This document shows positions 36,971-45,842 of a stretch of 64,000 nucleotides of DNA, one piece after another. Both the position numbers and the translations under genes were made by a program. The notes beneath the pieces were generated by a model that saw only the letters and a list, made by a program, of their open reading frames with translations, was not told the DNA's origin and did not search any database. The stretch lies in NCBI GenBank assembly GCA_964640125.1, contig CAZXGG010000007.1:1-64000 (forward strand), read 5' to 3'. Origin of the DNA: G020353115 sp964640125 (GTDB taxonomy: Bacteria > Bacteroidota > Bacteroidia > Bacteroidales > VadinHA17). Numbering within the stretch: position 1 is the stretch's first letter; each line of letters starts with the position of its first letter.

Positions 36971-36978
36971 TAAATTTG
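36971..36978 (+). promoter_or_regulatory. predicted -7 box for murB-murA
   Basis: TAAATTTG matches TAnnTTTG and lies 17 bases before the murB ATG. No good -33 box was found at the right spacing. Confidence 0.4.
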
Positions 36979-36995
36979 TTCTAACCGGGACAGCT

Positions 36996-38012
36996 ATGGA
37001 TAAATATAAGAGCATCATTTCGCAATTACAAAAAAGTTCTATAGCCATCCATCGGAATATACCTCTGGCGAAGTATACTACCCTGGGTGTCGGCGGCCCG
37101 GCGGACATCCTGGTCGTTGCGGAAACAACCAGGCAACTCATCACCGTCATTACAATTGCACGCGACGTAGGATACCCGTTTAAACTCGTCGGTAAAGGTA
37201 GTAACTTGATCATTTCAGATAGCGGATATAGGGGATTAATAGTAGTTAACCGCACACAGGGCTGGGAGCTTATGCTCCCGCCCTCCACGAAGAAAATAGA
37301 ATATCCAGTGGAAGACCGTTACGGGGAAAGTGCCGATTTACCTCAGGTTGATGAAACAGAAGATGCAGAGGAGGTCCTGGTTAAAGTTGCCTCAGGCAAT
37401 AGCATTGCCAAATTGATTGAAGAATTATTTAAAGCCGGTATTACCGGCCTGGAATGGTTTACCGGTATTCCGGCCACCATCGGTGGAGCCCTTTATATGA
37501 ATATGCATGGTGCCGATCATTATTTTTGCGAACGTATTGAAAGCGTTACTCTTCTATCCGGTACTTTAATCAAAGAGGTTAATCGGGATTATTTCAGGTT
37601 TGCTTACGATTGGTCAGTTTTACATGAAACGGAAGAAATTGTTCTTGAGGTGATATTACGCCTTGAACGGGGTAATGTAGCCAGGGCAAGGCAGTTATCA
37701 CGTGAGTGGGCACATTACAAAGCCAACCAGCCACAGCGTTCAGCCGGATGCATTTTCCAGAACTTAACTCAGGAAGAGAAAGCTGGTCTGGGTATTCCTA
37801 CCACGAGTGTTGGCTATCTTATCGATAAAGTGCTTGGTCTGAAAGGCACCCAAAAAGGAAATGCAATGATCTCGACCAAACATGCGGCTTTCATTGAGAA
37901 TCTGGGAGGTGCTTCCGCGGAGGATGTATTGTATTTAATCCAGTTAATCAAAGAACGGGCACAAGATGAATTGAGATTGGAATTAAAAACTGAAGTTGAG
38001 ATAATTAAGTAG
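36996..38012 (+). CDS. murB: UDP-N-acetylmuramate dehydrogenase (second-copy type)
   Basis: 338 residues. Reduces UDP-GlcNAc-enolpyruvate to UDP-MurNAc with FAD and NADPH. Motifs: NIPLAKYTTLGVGGPADILV, the FAD loop GKGSNLIISD (66-75), WFTGIPATIGGALYMNMHGA, QRSAGCIFQN with the proton-donor Ser249, TTSVGYLIDKVLGLKG and the C-terminal Glu333 in LKTEVEIIK. The pattern is of the short, type II-like MurB rather than the type usual in Bacteroidota. An acidic insert (about 98-122) is odd. Leucine codons include many TTA and TTG, unlike the CTG-rich neighbours. It is followed 5 bases later by murA. Confidence 0.9.
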   Translation: MDKYKSIISQLQKSSIAIHRNIPLAKYTTLGVGGPADILVVAETTRQLITVITIARDVGYPFKLVGKGSNLIISDSGYRGLIVVNRTQGWELMLPPSTKKIEYPVEDRYGESADLPQVDETEDAEEVLVKVASGNSIAKLIEELFKAGITGLEWFTGIPATIGGALYMNMHGADHYFCERIESVTLLSGTLIKEVNRDYFRFAYDWSVLHETEEIVLEVILRLERGNVARARQLSREWAHYKANQPQRSAGCIFQNLTQEEKAGLGIPTTSVGYLIDKVLGLKGTQKGNAMISTKHAAFIENLGGASAEDVLYLIQLIKERAQDELRLELKTEVEIIK

Positions 38013-38017
38013 CTATT

Positions 38018-39277
38018 ATGTCAAAATTCAAAATTAAGGGTGCCAACCCGCTACACGGAGAGATAACCGTTGCCGGCAATAAAAATGCTGCCTTGCCGAT
38101 TATCGCTGCCTCTGTCTTAACGGATGAATTATGCCGGATCAATAATCTACCGGATATCGTGGATGTATCTACGATGTTAACCATCCTGGAAAGTTTAGGA
38201 AAGCAGGTACATAAAACGGCTCCTGGCAAGGTTGAAATAAGGGGTGGTATTACCAAGAATTCGATTGAAACGCCCTTGGCCAGGCGGCTGCGGGCATCTA
38301 TTCTCTATTTGGGAGGGCTACTGAGCTGCACCGGCAGTGTATCTTTAGCACCGCCGGGAGGCTGCGTGATTGGACGCAGGAATGTGGATAGCCATTTTAC
38401 TGTTTTTCAATCCTTCGGCGCAACCATTGACATCACGGAAACAGACTATCGCCTCCAAATTGCTAAACGTAAACCTGCTAATTTATTCTTAAAGGAAACC
38501 TCCGTTACTGCAACCGAAAACGCCCTGATCTATGCATCGTCCATAACCGGTACTTCTATTATTGAAAACGCTGCTTGCGAACCTCATATTAACGATTTAT
38601 GCTGTGTTTTGGAACAGATGGGTGCTACGATTGAAGGTGAGGGAACAAATAAGTTACATATCACAGGTGTAGAAAAATTATCGGGATTCGAACACACCCT
38701 GGTTGCGGATCATATCGAAGCCGGGACTTTCGCTATCACCGCCGCTGCCACTGGAGGAGAAATTACCATTCACAATGCCGTTAAAAAAGATTTAATTATG
38801 ACGGAACACTATTTGAATCTTTTGGGTGTCAATCTGCACTTTCCGGACTCCAATACCATGCAGGTAAAACCTGCCCAACTCTCCTCACATGGTCTTAAAA
38901 TTCAAACGGGTCTCTGGCCCGCGTTTCCTACCGACCTGATGAGCCCCATGATTGTCTTAGCAACCCAGGCGCAGGGCACCACTCTGTGTCACGATTGGAT
39001 GTATGAATCGCGTATGTTTTTTGTCGATAAACTTATCCTCATGGGTGCACAGATTACACAATGCGATCCCCATCGCGTCCTGGTAACCGGTCCCACAAAA
39101 CTGCGGGGACAGGAACTAAGCAGCCCCGATATTCGGGCCGGTATTGCCCTGGTCATCGCTGCATTAACGGCTAAGGGCACCAGCATCATCGACCATGCGG
39201 AACTGATCGACCGCGGTTACGAGAATATTAACCATCGCCTGCAAAACCTCGGCGCCACCATCGAACGGCTGGACTAA
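38018..39277 (+). CDS. murA: UDP-N-acetylglucosamine 1-carboxyvinyltransferase (second-copy type)
   Basis: 419 residues. Transfers enolpyruvate from PEP to UDP-GlcNAc, the first committed step of peptidoglycan synthesis. All catalytic positions are in place: Lys22 in GNKNAALPI, Cys116 in PPGGCVIGRRNVDSH (so fosfomycin-sensitive in principle), Asp306 in FPTDLMSP and Arg373 in SPDIRAGIALVIAAL. The start MSKFKIKGANPLHGEITVAG differs from the form usual in Bacteroidota, which points to transfer from another phylum together with murB. The ends of the pair border repeat-rich gene-free DNA. Confidence 0.92.
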   Translation: MSKFKIKGANPLHGEITVAGNKNAALPIIAASVLTDELCRINNLPDIVDVSTMLTILESLGKQVHKTAPGKVEIRGGITKNSIETPLARRLRASILYLGGLLSCTGSVSLAPPGGCVIGRRNVDSHFTVFQSFGATIDITETDYRLQIAKRKPANLFLKETSVTATENALIYASSITGTSIIENAACEPHINDLCCVLEQMGATIEGEGTNKLHITGVEKLSGFEHTLVADHIEAGTFAITAAATGGEITIHNAVKKDLIMTEHYLNLLGVNLHFPDSNTMQVKPAQLSSHGLKIQTGLWPAFPTDLMSPMIVLATQAQGTTLCHDWMYESRMFFVDKLILMGAQITQCDPHRVLVTGPTKLRGQELSSPDIRAGIALVIAALTAKGTSIIDHAELIDRGYENINHRLQNLGATIERLD

Positions 39278-39977
39278 AGGAATATTTGTTTATCCAACTA
39301 CTATTTTTTAACGGAAAAAACCACAAATAAAAATGATGGAATTATTGAATTAAATCCATTTTTTTGTATCTTGTAACAATTACTCGACCTCCCACAACGT
39401 GCCATTTTCTTTTTTTCAGTGGGATTCATAGGTGAAATTTGGGTTAATGGGTAATGGAATCCTGGTGCCGGAGCAATCCGGCACCTTGCATTTAAGGCCT
39501 AGCCTCTAAATAGCAAGGTGAAGATAAAAGATAAAAGACTAAAGAATAAAGAAACTGTCTTTTACGATATATCCGAGGAAGAGTTAAGCTTTTCTTATTG
39601 TATTAGTTAGCGTAAATCTAAAGGAAGCAGGCAGGAAAGGAAAAAGTAATGCCGAAGGCCCCGTAGCTCCGAAGGAGTCCCTACGGGAGGATGCCTGCCC
39701 GACCCTGTCTGCCGACAGGCGGGTTTGGCACATCCCTCCGGGAAAAGTTAATAGGTGAACATGTAAAACAATACCTATCTACAATTAACATTTAACATTC
39801 TTCTATTAACAGTCACTCACCCCGCTTTCAGCGAGAGAAGTCCAAATCTGCAAACATGTGGTAATGATTGATGCACCATGCTCTTTGCCCCATGCTCCAT
39901 GCTTATTCGCCCCGCTTCCAGCGGGATGAGTTCAACAACCATTATTCACTTCGGCTAAGCCTCGTGAATAATGTGTT
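39278..39977. other. gene-free stretch after murA
   Basis: No gene seen. A perfect hairpin GGTGCCGGA-GCAA-TCCGGCACC lies at 39464-39485. It could end murA transcription but has no T run. Further right are A/G-rich words (AGATAAAAGATAAAAGAC), an inverted GCCTGCCC...GGCAGGC-like pair around 39690-39722, and two CCCCGCTTyCAGCG words at about 39820 and 39911. Confidence 0.55.
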
Positions 39978-42398
39978 TCACTCATACCTGAGTGAATCCG
40001 CCGGATTCGAATTGGCAACTTTCAGGGTGTGGAAGCTAATGGTTATCAGGGCAATAATCAGGGCAATCAACCCTGCCAGGATAAAGATCCAGGCACCTAC
40101 AGGAGTTTGATATGCAAAATTCTGCAGCCATTTCTTCATGGCGAAAAACGCCAGGGGTGTGGCAATGATGAAAGCAATTCCGATCAGCTTTGTAAAACTG
40201 CCGGAAAGCCGGGTGATGATCCTGAAAACCGTTGAACCCATTACTTTTCTGATTCCGATCTCCTTGGTTCTTTTCTGGGCGACAAAAGCAGCCAGGCCAA
40301 ATAATCCTACCGTGGCGATCACAATAGCGAGCAGACTGAATACCCCGAAGATCTGCCCGGAAGTTTTTTCGTTCGTATACATCGTTTCAAGGTTGTTATC
40401 AAGAAACGAATAGGAGATGGGCTGTTCCGGTAGAAATTCCTGCCACTTCTGCTCAATATAAGCAATCGTTTTATTGATGTTTTCAGGCTTGACTTTGATG
40501 TTCAGGATGCCCCTGCCGTTATAGGGTCCTGTATCGCTAAACAATACAAATGCCTTTATGCTCTGATGCAGCGAATGATTATGAAAGTCCTTTACCACAC
40601 CTACAATGGTCATTTGCGCCGTTGAACCCTGATCGAGATTGAGATACAATGTTGAGCCGACCGGGTTTTTCAGTCCGAATTCTGTAATGGATGATTCATT
40701 GATGATCAGGGAAAGGGAATCATTGAATTCCTCAGAAAAACTTCTTCCCTCTACCAGTGTAAGCCCTTGGGTTTCAATAAAATTTTCATCGATCACCATG
40801 GCATCCGTTGTCAGCACTTCAGAACTCATGTTGCTGGTCTGAAAAAAGTTGCCAAAATAATATCCTCCGGAAACCGGCGTATTTGAACTGGCAACCGATT
40901 CAATATCAGGATATTTCAGCAGTTCCTGCTTGAATGCGTCCAGGTCTTCCTGCAGGAAAAAAACCCTTTGTAGTACCAGGATGTTTTCTTTCCTGAATCC
41001 AAGATCTTTATTCATGAAAAAATCCATCTGCTGCCGTACGAGGAGTGTTACAGCGATCAGAATGATGGAAATACTGAATTGAAATACCACAAGAGCATTG
41101 CGTAAAAAGGAACCTGCTTTCGTTGAGATGAACCGGCCCTTCATGAAATGGAGTGGCTGCATGGAGGATAAAACAAACGAGGGATAGCTGCCCGCGATGA
41201 AGCTGACAAAAAGCCCGAGACCAAGCAGAATCGGCAGGGTAAACCAGTTGCCAAAATATAGGATCTCAAGGTTTTTCCCTGCCAGGTTATTGAATGCCGG
41301 AAGCATCAGTTCAGTCAGTACAAGAGCGAATATCAAACCTAAGGCCACAGTGGCTAACGATTCATTTAAAAATTGCCAGACCAGCTGCTTTTTCTGAGCT
41401 CCCAAAACCTTCCGCATACCCACCTCAAGTGCCCTGTCTGTCGAACGTGCAGTGGAAAGATTCATAAAGTTGATACAGGCTATAATGAGAAGAAAAGCCG
41501 CAACGACGATAAAGATATAGACGTAGATAATGTTGCCATTTGGCTTTATTTCATTTCTGAGATTGGAATGCAGGTGAATGTCTTTGAGGGGTTGAAGAAA
41601 GTAATTGTAGCCGTTACCAGCAGCCGTGTAGTCTTTAAACGTAATGCCCATACGCGACTCGATCTGTCCCGCTGCATATCGTTCAACCAGACCCGGAAAC
41701 TTGGATTCCAATGCTTCAGGATCTGTTCCCTCTTTAAGTTTCAGGTAGGTCTTGACTGAGAAGGCAAGGTAATCGGGAATCCTGGTTAATCCCGTTGCTG
41801 CAAGGTTCCCTACAAAATCAAATCTGAAATGTGAATTCTCGGGAACATCTTTACATACACCGGTAACCATAAATTCACCGTTTGGGACAGTGATGATCTT
41901 TCCCACAGCAGCCGAATCACCGAAATACCTTCTTGCCGTAGATTGTGTGAGTACAAATCCATTCGGTGTTTTTAGCACGGCTGACTTATCTCCCTCAATC
42001 AGGGGAAAATCGAAAAATTCAAAAAAATTTGAATCGGCTAGAACCACATACCGTTCCCTGAATTGCTTCTCCCCAACCTGTGTAATGAACTCATTGTCCT
42101 GGGAAAATACCCTCGAACAACTTTCTACCTCAGGAAAATCCATTTCCATTGCCTCCCCGATAGATATCGGGATGACAGCATATTCAACCTGATTATCCGG
42201 ATAGATCCGGTTGAGGGCAACCCGGTAGATCCGGTTTCCATCTTCGAAAAATCGATCGTATGAAAGTTCATCCTGTATGTTCAGGACAATCAGGAAAGTG
42301 CACGCAATGCCCACCGAAAGACCGAAAACATTAATAAAAGAGAATAATTTGTTATTGAACAGGTTCCGGATGGCAATCTTTACATAATTGCTAAACAT
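39978..42398 (-). CDS. MacB/FtsX-type ABC permease, 806 residues
   Basis: A stand-alone permease of the Bacteroidota MacB_PCD/FtsX kind. TM1 (LFSFINVFGLSVGIACTFLIVL) is followed by a periplasmic domain (NRIYRVALNRIYPDN), three helices (IYVYIFIVVAAFLLIIACINF, then FMNLSTARSTDRALEVGMRK), a second periplasmic domain, and a second helix set (FGVFSLLAIVIATVGLFGLA, RTKEIGIRKVMGS, IGIAFIIATPLAFFA). The two copies of the RxxExGxRKxxG loop are typical. It would couple to an ATPase to move lipoproteins, peptides or drugs across the envelope. No ATPase gene is adjacent, so its partner must be elsewhere. Confidence 0.92.
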   Translation of the reverse strand: MFSNYVKIAIRNLFNNKLFSFINVFGLSVGIACTFLIVLNIQDELSYDRFFEDGNRIYRVALNRIYPDNQVEYAVIPISIGEAMEMDFPEVESCSRVFSQDNEFITQVGEKQFRERYVVLADSNFFEFFDFPLIEGDKSAVLKTPNGFVLTQSTARRYFGDSAAVGKIITVPNGEFMVTGVCKDVPENSHFRFDFVGNLAATGLTRIPDYLAFSVKTYLKLKEGTDPEALESKFPGLVERYAAGQIESRMGITFKDYTAAGNGYNYFLQPLKDIHLHSNLRNEIKPNGNIIYVYIFIVVAAFLLIIACINFMNLSTARSTDRALEVGMRKVLGAQKKQLVWQFLNESLATVALGLIFALVLTELMLPAFNNLAGKNLEILYFGNWFTLPILLGLGLFVSFIAGSYPSFVLSSMQPLHFMKGRFISTKAGSFLRNALVVFQFSISIILIAVTLLVRQQMDFFMNKDLGFRKENILVLQRVFFLQEDLDAFKQELLKYPDIESVASSNTPVSGGYYFGNFFQTSNMSSEVLTTDAMVIDENFIETQGLTLVEGRSFSEEFNDSLSLIINESSITEFGLKNPVGSTLYLNLDQGSTAQMTIVGVVKDFHNHSLHQSIKAFVLFSDTGPYNGRGILNIKVKPENINKTIAYIEQKWQEFLPEQPISYSFLDNNLETMYTNEKTSGQIFGVFSLLAIVIATVGLFGLAAFVAQKRTKEIGIRKVMGSTVFRIITRLSGSFTKLIGIAFIIATPLAFFAMKKWLQNFAYQTPVGAWIFILAGLIALIIALITISFHTLKVANSNPADSLRYE

Positions 42399-42988
42399 GG
42401 ATCAGTCGTTTAAACGTTGATTGGTTATCAATACCCGTTTAATGAGTCATCTATTCTTAGGTGAAAACCAGGCAAATAGTCCAGAAATATAGTAAAAACA
42501 GGGAACATGAATTGTGCCAAATGAATTAATTAAATGAATAACAAGGTATTGAATTTTAAAATGAAGATTGAGTAATGGTTTTTAAGTGTCCGGAATCAGG
42601 CAACCGGGGTACGGAAACGGACGGTGAGGTAAGTTATAAGTTAAAAGTTTATAAGTTATACGTTAATCAGTTAATAAGTCAACGTTAAAGGCAAAGGTTG
42701 ATTCTACTGCCTCGTCAGTTAACAGATTATGAGTACGAAGTAAGTCGGGAATAACATTAAACTTATAACATATAACTTGTAACATATAACGTGTTCACAA
42801 TCAGATATATATGACTTAACTTTCGTCAAGGAATGGATAAGTTTCCTGGATAAACGATTCAACTTAACCCGGGATTGATTACCTTTGATTGAAAAATTCA
42901 GAATCCTGCAGGAAGAAGAATTGGTTAGAACTTGGTAGATCTGTTGTTACTTGCAATTATCGTTTTAAAACCATGTTAAACTATTATT
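42399..42988. other. gene-free divergent stretch
   Basis: No gene seen. Around 42632-42685 and 42765-42793 lie loosely repeated words (TTATAAGTTA, AACTTATAACATATAACTTG) in opposite directions. They would pair as a weak, AT-rich hairpin about 160 bases long. Similar words occur near 44060 and 54760-54950. Confidence 0.5.
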
Positions 42989-43774
42989 ATGAAAACAAAA
43001 ATTTTGTTCTTTTTATTAATCGCGTTTTTTTTCACGTTCTCTATTGAAATGGATGCACAGAAGATTACGATAATCTATGACAACTACCTGCATAAGGATA
43101 AATGTCAGGCTGACTGGGGTTTCTCCTGCATCATTGATCACAAAACCAGCACTTTACTCTTTGATACAGGAACAAAGAAAGATGTCTTTATTCACAATCT
43201 GACAGCGCTGAAAGAGAACCTCAACCGCATCGATATGATCGTGATCTCTCACAACCATGGAGACCATACCGGTAATTTGCATACGGTTCTTGAGACAAAA
43301 AATGACCTGACCGTTTATATGCCGTACAGTACCCCCGATGCGGATATTAAACGGATAAAAGATACCGGTGCCAAAGTTGTTCGCGATGAAAAACCAAGAG
43401 ATCTGGGAAATGACTGGTACCTGTCAGGCGAGATGGGAACTACCATCAAAGAACAGGCCCTGGTGATGGATACACCCAAAGGATTGGTGGTCATTACCGG
43501 TTGTGCCCATCCCGGAATTACTGAAATGGTAGCCAGGGTGAAAGAAATTCATAAAAAGGATATCTACCTTGTTCTTGGAGGATTCCATCTGGGTGGACGT
43601 TCCGAAGAGCAAATCGAGGAGATCATCCAGGATTTCAAGGATATGGGTGTTCGTAATGTAGCCCCCACACACTGCACCGGCGATAAAGCCATCGAAATGT
43701 TCAAGGAAGCCTACGGCGATCATTTTATTGAAGCCGGAGTAGGGAAGGAGATAGAAATTGGAGGGAGTGAGTGA
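42989..43774 (+). CDS. secreted MBL-fold metallohydrolase
   Basis: 261 residues with a signal peptide (ILFFLLIAFFFTFSIEMDAQ). The metal site SHNHGDHTGN (about 85-94), VITGCAHPGITEM, LGGFHLGG and APTHCTGDKA mark the COG1237 branch of the metallo-beta-lactamase fold (dihydropterin-linked and related proteins). All expected zinc ligands are present. Unlike most cytoplasmic members it has an export signal, so it probably works in the periplasm; its substrate is unknown. It stands alone between repeat-rich regions. Confidence 0.88.
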   Translation: MKTKILFFLLIAFFFTFSIEMDAQKITIIYDNYLHKDKCQADWGFSCIIDHKTSTLLFDTGTKKDVFIHNLTALKENLNRIDMIVISHNHGDHTGNLHTVLETKNDLTVYMPYSTPDADIKRIKDTGAKVVRDEKPRDLGNDWYLSGEMGTTIKEQALVMDTPKGLVVITGCAHPGITEMVARVKEIHKKDIYLVLGGFHLGGRSEEQIEEIIQDFKDMGVRNVAPTHCTGDKAIEMFKEAYGDHFIEAGVGKEIEIGGSE

Positions 43775-44171
43775 GATGATGAGAGTGTGAGAAGGGGAAG
43801 TGATGAGTGATGAGAAAGACAGGTCCTCGGTGCGCGTTGCTGGGTAAAAACAAGAAATAAGAGCTGAGTTATGAGTGATGAGTGATGAGAGGTCCCGAAA
43901 AAACAGAAATCTTCGATTTCGTATTTTTTCGAGGATCCTCGAATTTCTAACCTATCCGCCATCGGCGGATTGGAGAAATTCGGGATGAGATGTAAGTAGT
44001 GTTTAGTACAGAGTACAGAGTATAGAGTTCAATATGCAGAAAACGAATGACGATTAATACATTTAACCGTTAACTGATAACAAGTAACGAATAATGCTTC
44101 ATCTTTCCATTTCCTAAAAATCACTGCCAAACTCTACCCCTTCCAAAAAATCAAAAAAAAATCCAAAAAAA
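43775..44171. repeat. gene-free stretch with copy B (inverted) of the dispersed ~190-bp repeat
   Basis: Bases 43821-43987 are the reverse complement of 3262-3447, including CGAGGATCCTCG and the CCGAAAAAACAG/TTCGATTTCG segments. Copy B has a different middle insert (CCGCCATCGGCGGA hairpin, 43957-43970) where copy A has CAAATCTGTGATTTG. Both are hairpins of similar size, so the loop has been swapped while the flanks were kept. No gene seen. Confidence 0.85.
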
Positions 44172-44203
44172 TTTGCAAATCTCAATTATGTCTTCTATTT
44201 TTG
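44172..44203 (+). promoter_or_regulatory. consensus Bacteroidota promoter
   Basis: TTTG at 44172-44175, 20 bases, then TATTTTTG at 44196-44203: a full match to TTTG-N19-21-TAnnTTTG. It lies 53 bases before the ATG of the membrane protein gene at 44257 and probably drives the group down to the ABC ATPase. Confidence 0.65.
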
Positions 44204-44256
44204 TATAGTTCATATAAAATGAAGTATATAAAATATAAACATAAAAAATCAACACA

Positions 44257-45171
44257 ATGGATTTCAGTGTTTTCAGCAGGTCGTCAAAACTCAAATGGGA
44301 CAGGACGACTATTTTGCTTCTGGTTTTCCTTGCGATTTCGGTAATTTACATCCCCGTTCTTATATGGGAAGGTGAAACATTCGGTACGAACTACACTTCC
44401 CTGGTATGGGGAGGAGTGATTATCCTATTCGGGTTCCTTTATTTGTTTATGGTTTATATTCCCGTTACCAGGATTAAAACCATCATATTCATTTTATTCC
44501 TGATCGTTGGAACAATGGCGTGGCACTATCTATTAAAGGAAATGGATGGAACCCTTTTTTCAGAAGAAACATTCAATGCCCATCTGATCCTGTTCCTTGT
44601 TTATACAGTGTTAGCAGTTCCTTACCTGTTACGCGTAAAACGAAGGATTAAAATTCATTTCAGAAAGATATTTGAGTTAGCTGCGATCCCACTAAAAGGA
44701 GTTGAGAATGGGTTTACAGGACGCCCGTATCCGGCGGAAACATGGGAATACACCCTGGACGAGATCAATACATTCTCCCGGTTCCTTCATAAAAACATGA
44801 TTGCTTTTCCACGGTACTATGCAAATAAGGTGGTGCTGAGTTTCTCAGCAAAAATGGTGGATCCGGGAAAGCAAGATCCTGCCAGATCAAGTTTCATCTC
44901 TTTCGATTCCCTCGGCAATATTATCGTGAATATCTCAAAGGAAGATTATGCTCAATTCAAGGAAGATTTCACGTTTGATCAGCTTTGCCAGTCAATATCC
45001 GAAGTCTTCAAGGACTTATTTCACAAATTTAAAACGGGTGATACAGAAGCCATCATCAGGACCATGGAATCCTTTGAACCCAAATGGGTAAAGCCGTTAC
45101 AGATTGGATTATTCATTTTACTCAGTGCAAGTTTTGTTGTTTTGATGATTATTTATCTCTTATCAACATAA
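44257..45171 (+). CDS. multi-span membrane protein of unknown function
   Basis: 304 residues. Four hydrophobic helices in the first 125 residues (ILLLVFLAISVIYIPVLIW, VWGGVIILFGFLYLFMVYI, IIFILFLIVGTMAWHYLL, LILFLVYTVLAVPYLLRV), a soluble middle part (about 130-275) with ENGFTGRPYPAETWEY and IIVNISKEDYAQF, and a C-terminal helix (IGLFILLSASFVVLMIIYLL). The soluble part would face the cytoplasm and be held at both ends by the membrane. No family is recognised. It is followed 41 bases later by a winged-helix regulator. Confidence 0.75.
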   Translation: MDFSVFSRSSKLKWDRTTILLLVFLAISVIYIPVLIWEGETFGTNYTSLVWGGVIILFGFLYLFMVYIPVTRIKTIIFILFLIVGTMAWHYLLKEMDGTLFSEETFNAHLILFLVYTVLAVPYLLRVKRRIKIHFRKIFELAAIPLKGVENGFTGRPYPAETWEYTLDEINTFSRFLHKNMIAFPRYYANKVVLSFSAKMVDPGKQDPARSSFISFDSLGNIIVNISKEDYAQFKEDFTFDQLCQSISEVFKDLFHKFKTGDTEAIIRTMESFEPKWVKPLQIGLFILLSASFVVLMIIYLLST

Positions 45172-45212
45172 ACTCTTTCACAGGATGTTTGAATTAGTAG
45201 CTCTTCACTATA

Positions 45213-45842
45213 ATGAATTTTGATACTGCTTCCAATATTGCATCACTGCTGGCAAAAAGTTTTGCCAGGGATTTTTTCCGGCTCCTTGTAACCCATAAGG
45301 ACATTTCGGCTTCTGAAGCAGCTTCAAGGCTTGATCTGCACATCCGGACAGCACAGGATTTCCTGGAAGGGCTTCATAGGGAAGGGATTGTATCAAGAGA
45401 AGAAGTTATGGAAGGGAAACGTCCTTATTACCGTTATGCATTGGTCAGGCATACTATTCAGGTGGACCTGGACTTGAAGAAATTGGTTGACCCAGATAAG
45501 CAGAGATCCATGTTGAACCATAAGATCAGAGAAAAGAAAAACAACAGGGCTGTTTTTTATACACCGAATAACCAGGATTTCATTTCGAGTGTAATGCTAT
45601 TTATAGGTGAAGGAAGACGGAGAAAAGAACGGAAGATCAACCTGACAAAATCCCAGGGAAGATTTCTTTTTCACCTGCCCTTTCCCAATTCAGATCATGT
45701 GGGATTAAAGAATATTATGAAGAAAGCGGATCTGACAGAAGATGTTGTACCCGAGATACTTGATCTGATGACCGATTTGATCAGTTTCGGGGTTGTTGAA
45801 ACAAAAGGAGATGTTATTGATAAGATTGCACACGATGATTAA
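45213..45842 (+). CDS. winged-helix transcription regulator
   Basis: 209 residues. The first 75 form an ArsR/MarR-like winged helix: ARDFFRLLVTHKDISASEAA, RLDLHIRTAQDFLEGLHREG (recognition helix) and VMEGKRPYYRYAL (wing). The second half (KSQGRFLFHLPFPNSDHVGL to EILDLMTDLISFGVVETKGD) looks like a second helical DNA- or effector-binding part. It overlaps the DUF5687 permease start by eight bases, so it most likely controls the transporter below it. Confidence 0.8.
   Translation: MNFDTASNIASLLAKSFARDFFRLLVTHKDISASEAASRLDLHIRTAQDFLEGLHREGIVSREEVMEGKRPYYRYALVRHTIQVDLDLKKLVDPDKQRSMLNHKIREKKNNRAVFYTPNNQDFISSVMLFIGEGRRRKERKINLTKSQGRFLFHLPFPNSDHVGLKNIMKKADLTEDVVPEILDLMTDLISFGVVETKGDVIDKIAHDD

Noticed and set aside
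39464..39485. Hairpin GGTGCCGGA...TCCGGCACC as a sure terminator for murA
   Set aside because: It is a perfect stem but lies almost 190 bases after the stop and has no T run, so it is only mentioned within the gene-free stretch.
40002..40024. tRNA T-arm-like GATTCGAATTGG
   Set aside because: It lies in the coding 3' end of the permease gene, and no acceptor or anticodon stem can be built around it.
43821..43987. Repeat as part of an insertion sequence
   Set aside because: No transposase or open frame lies within or next to any copy; it is listed only as a repeat.
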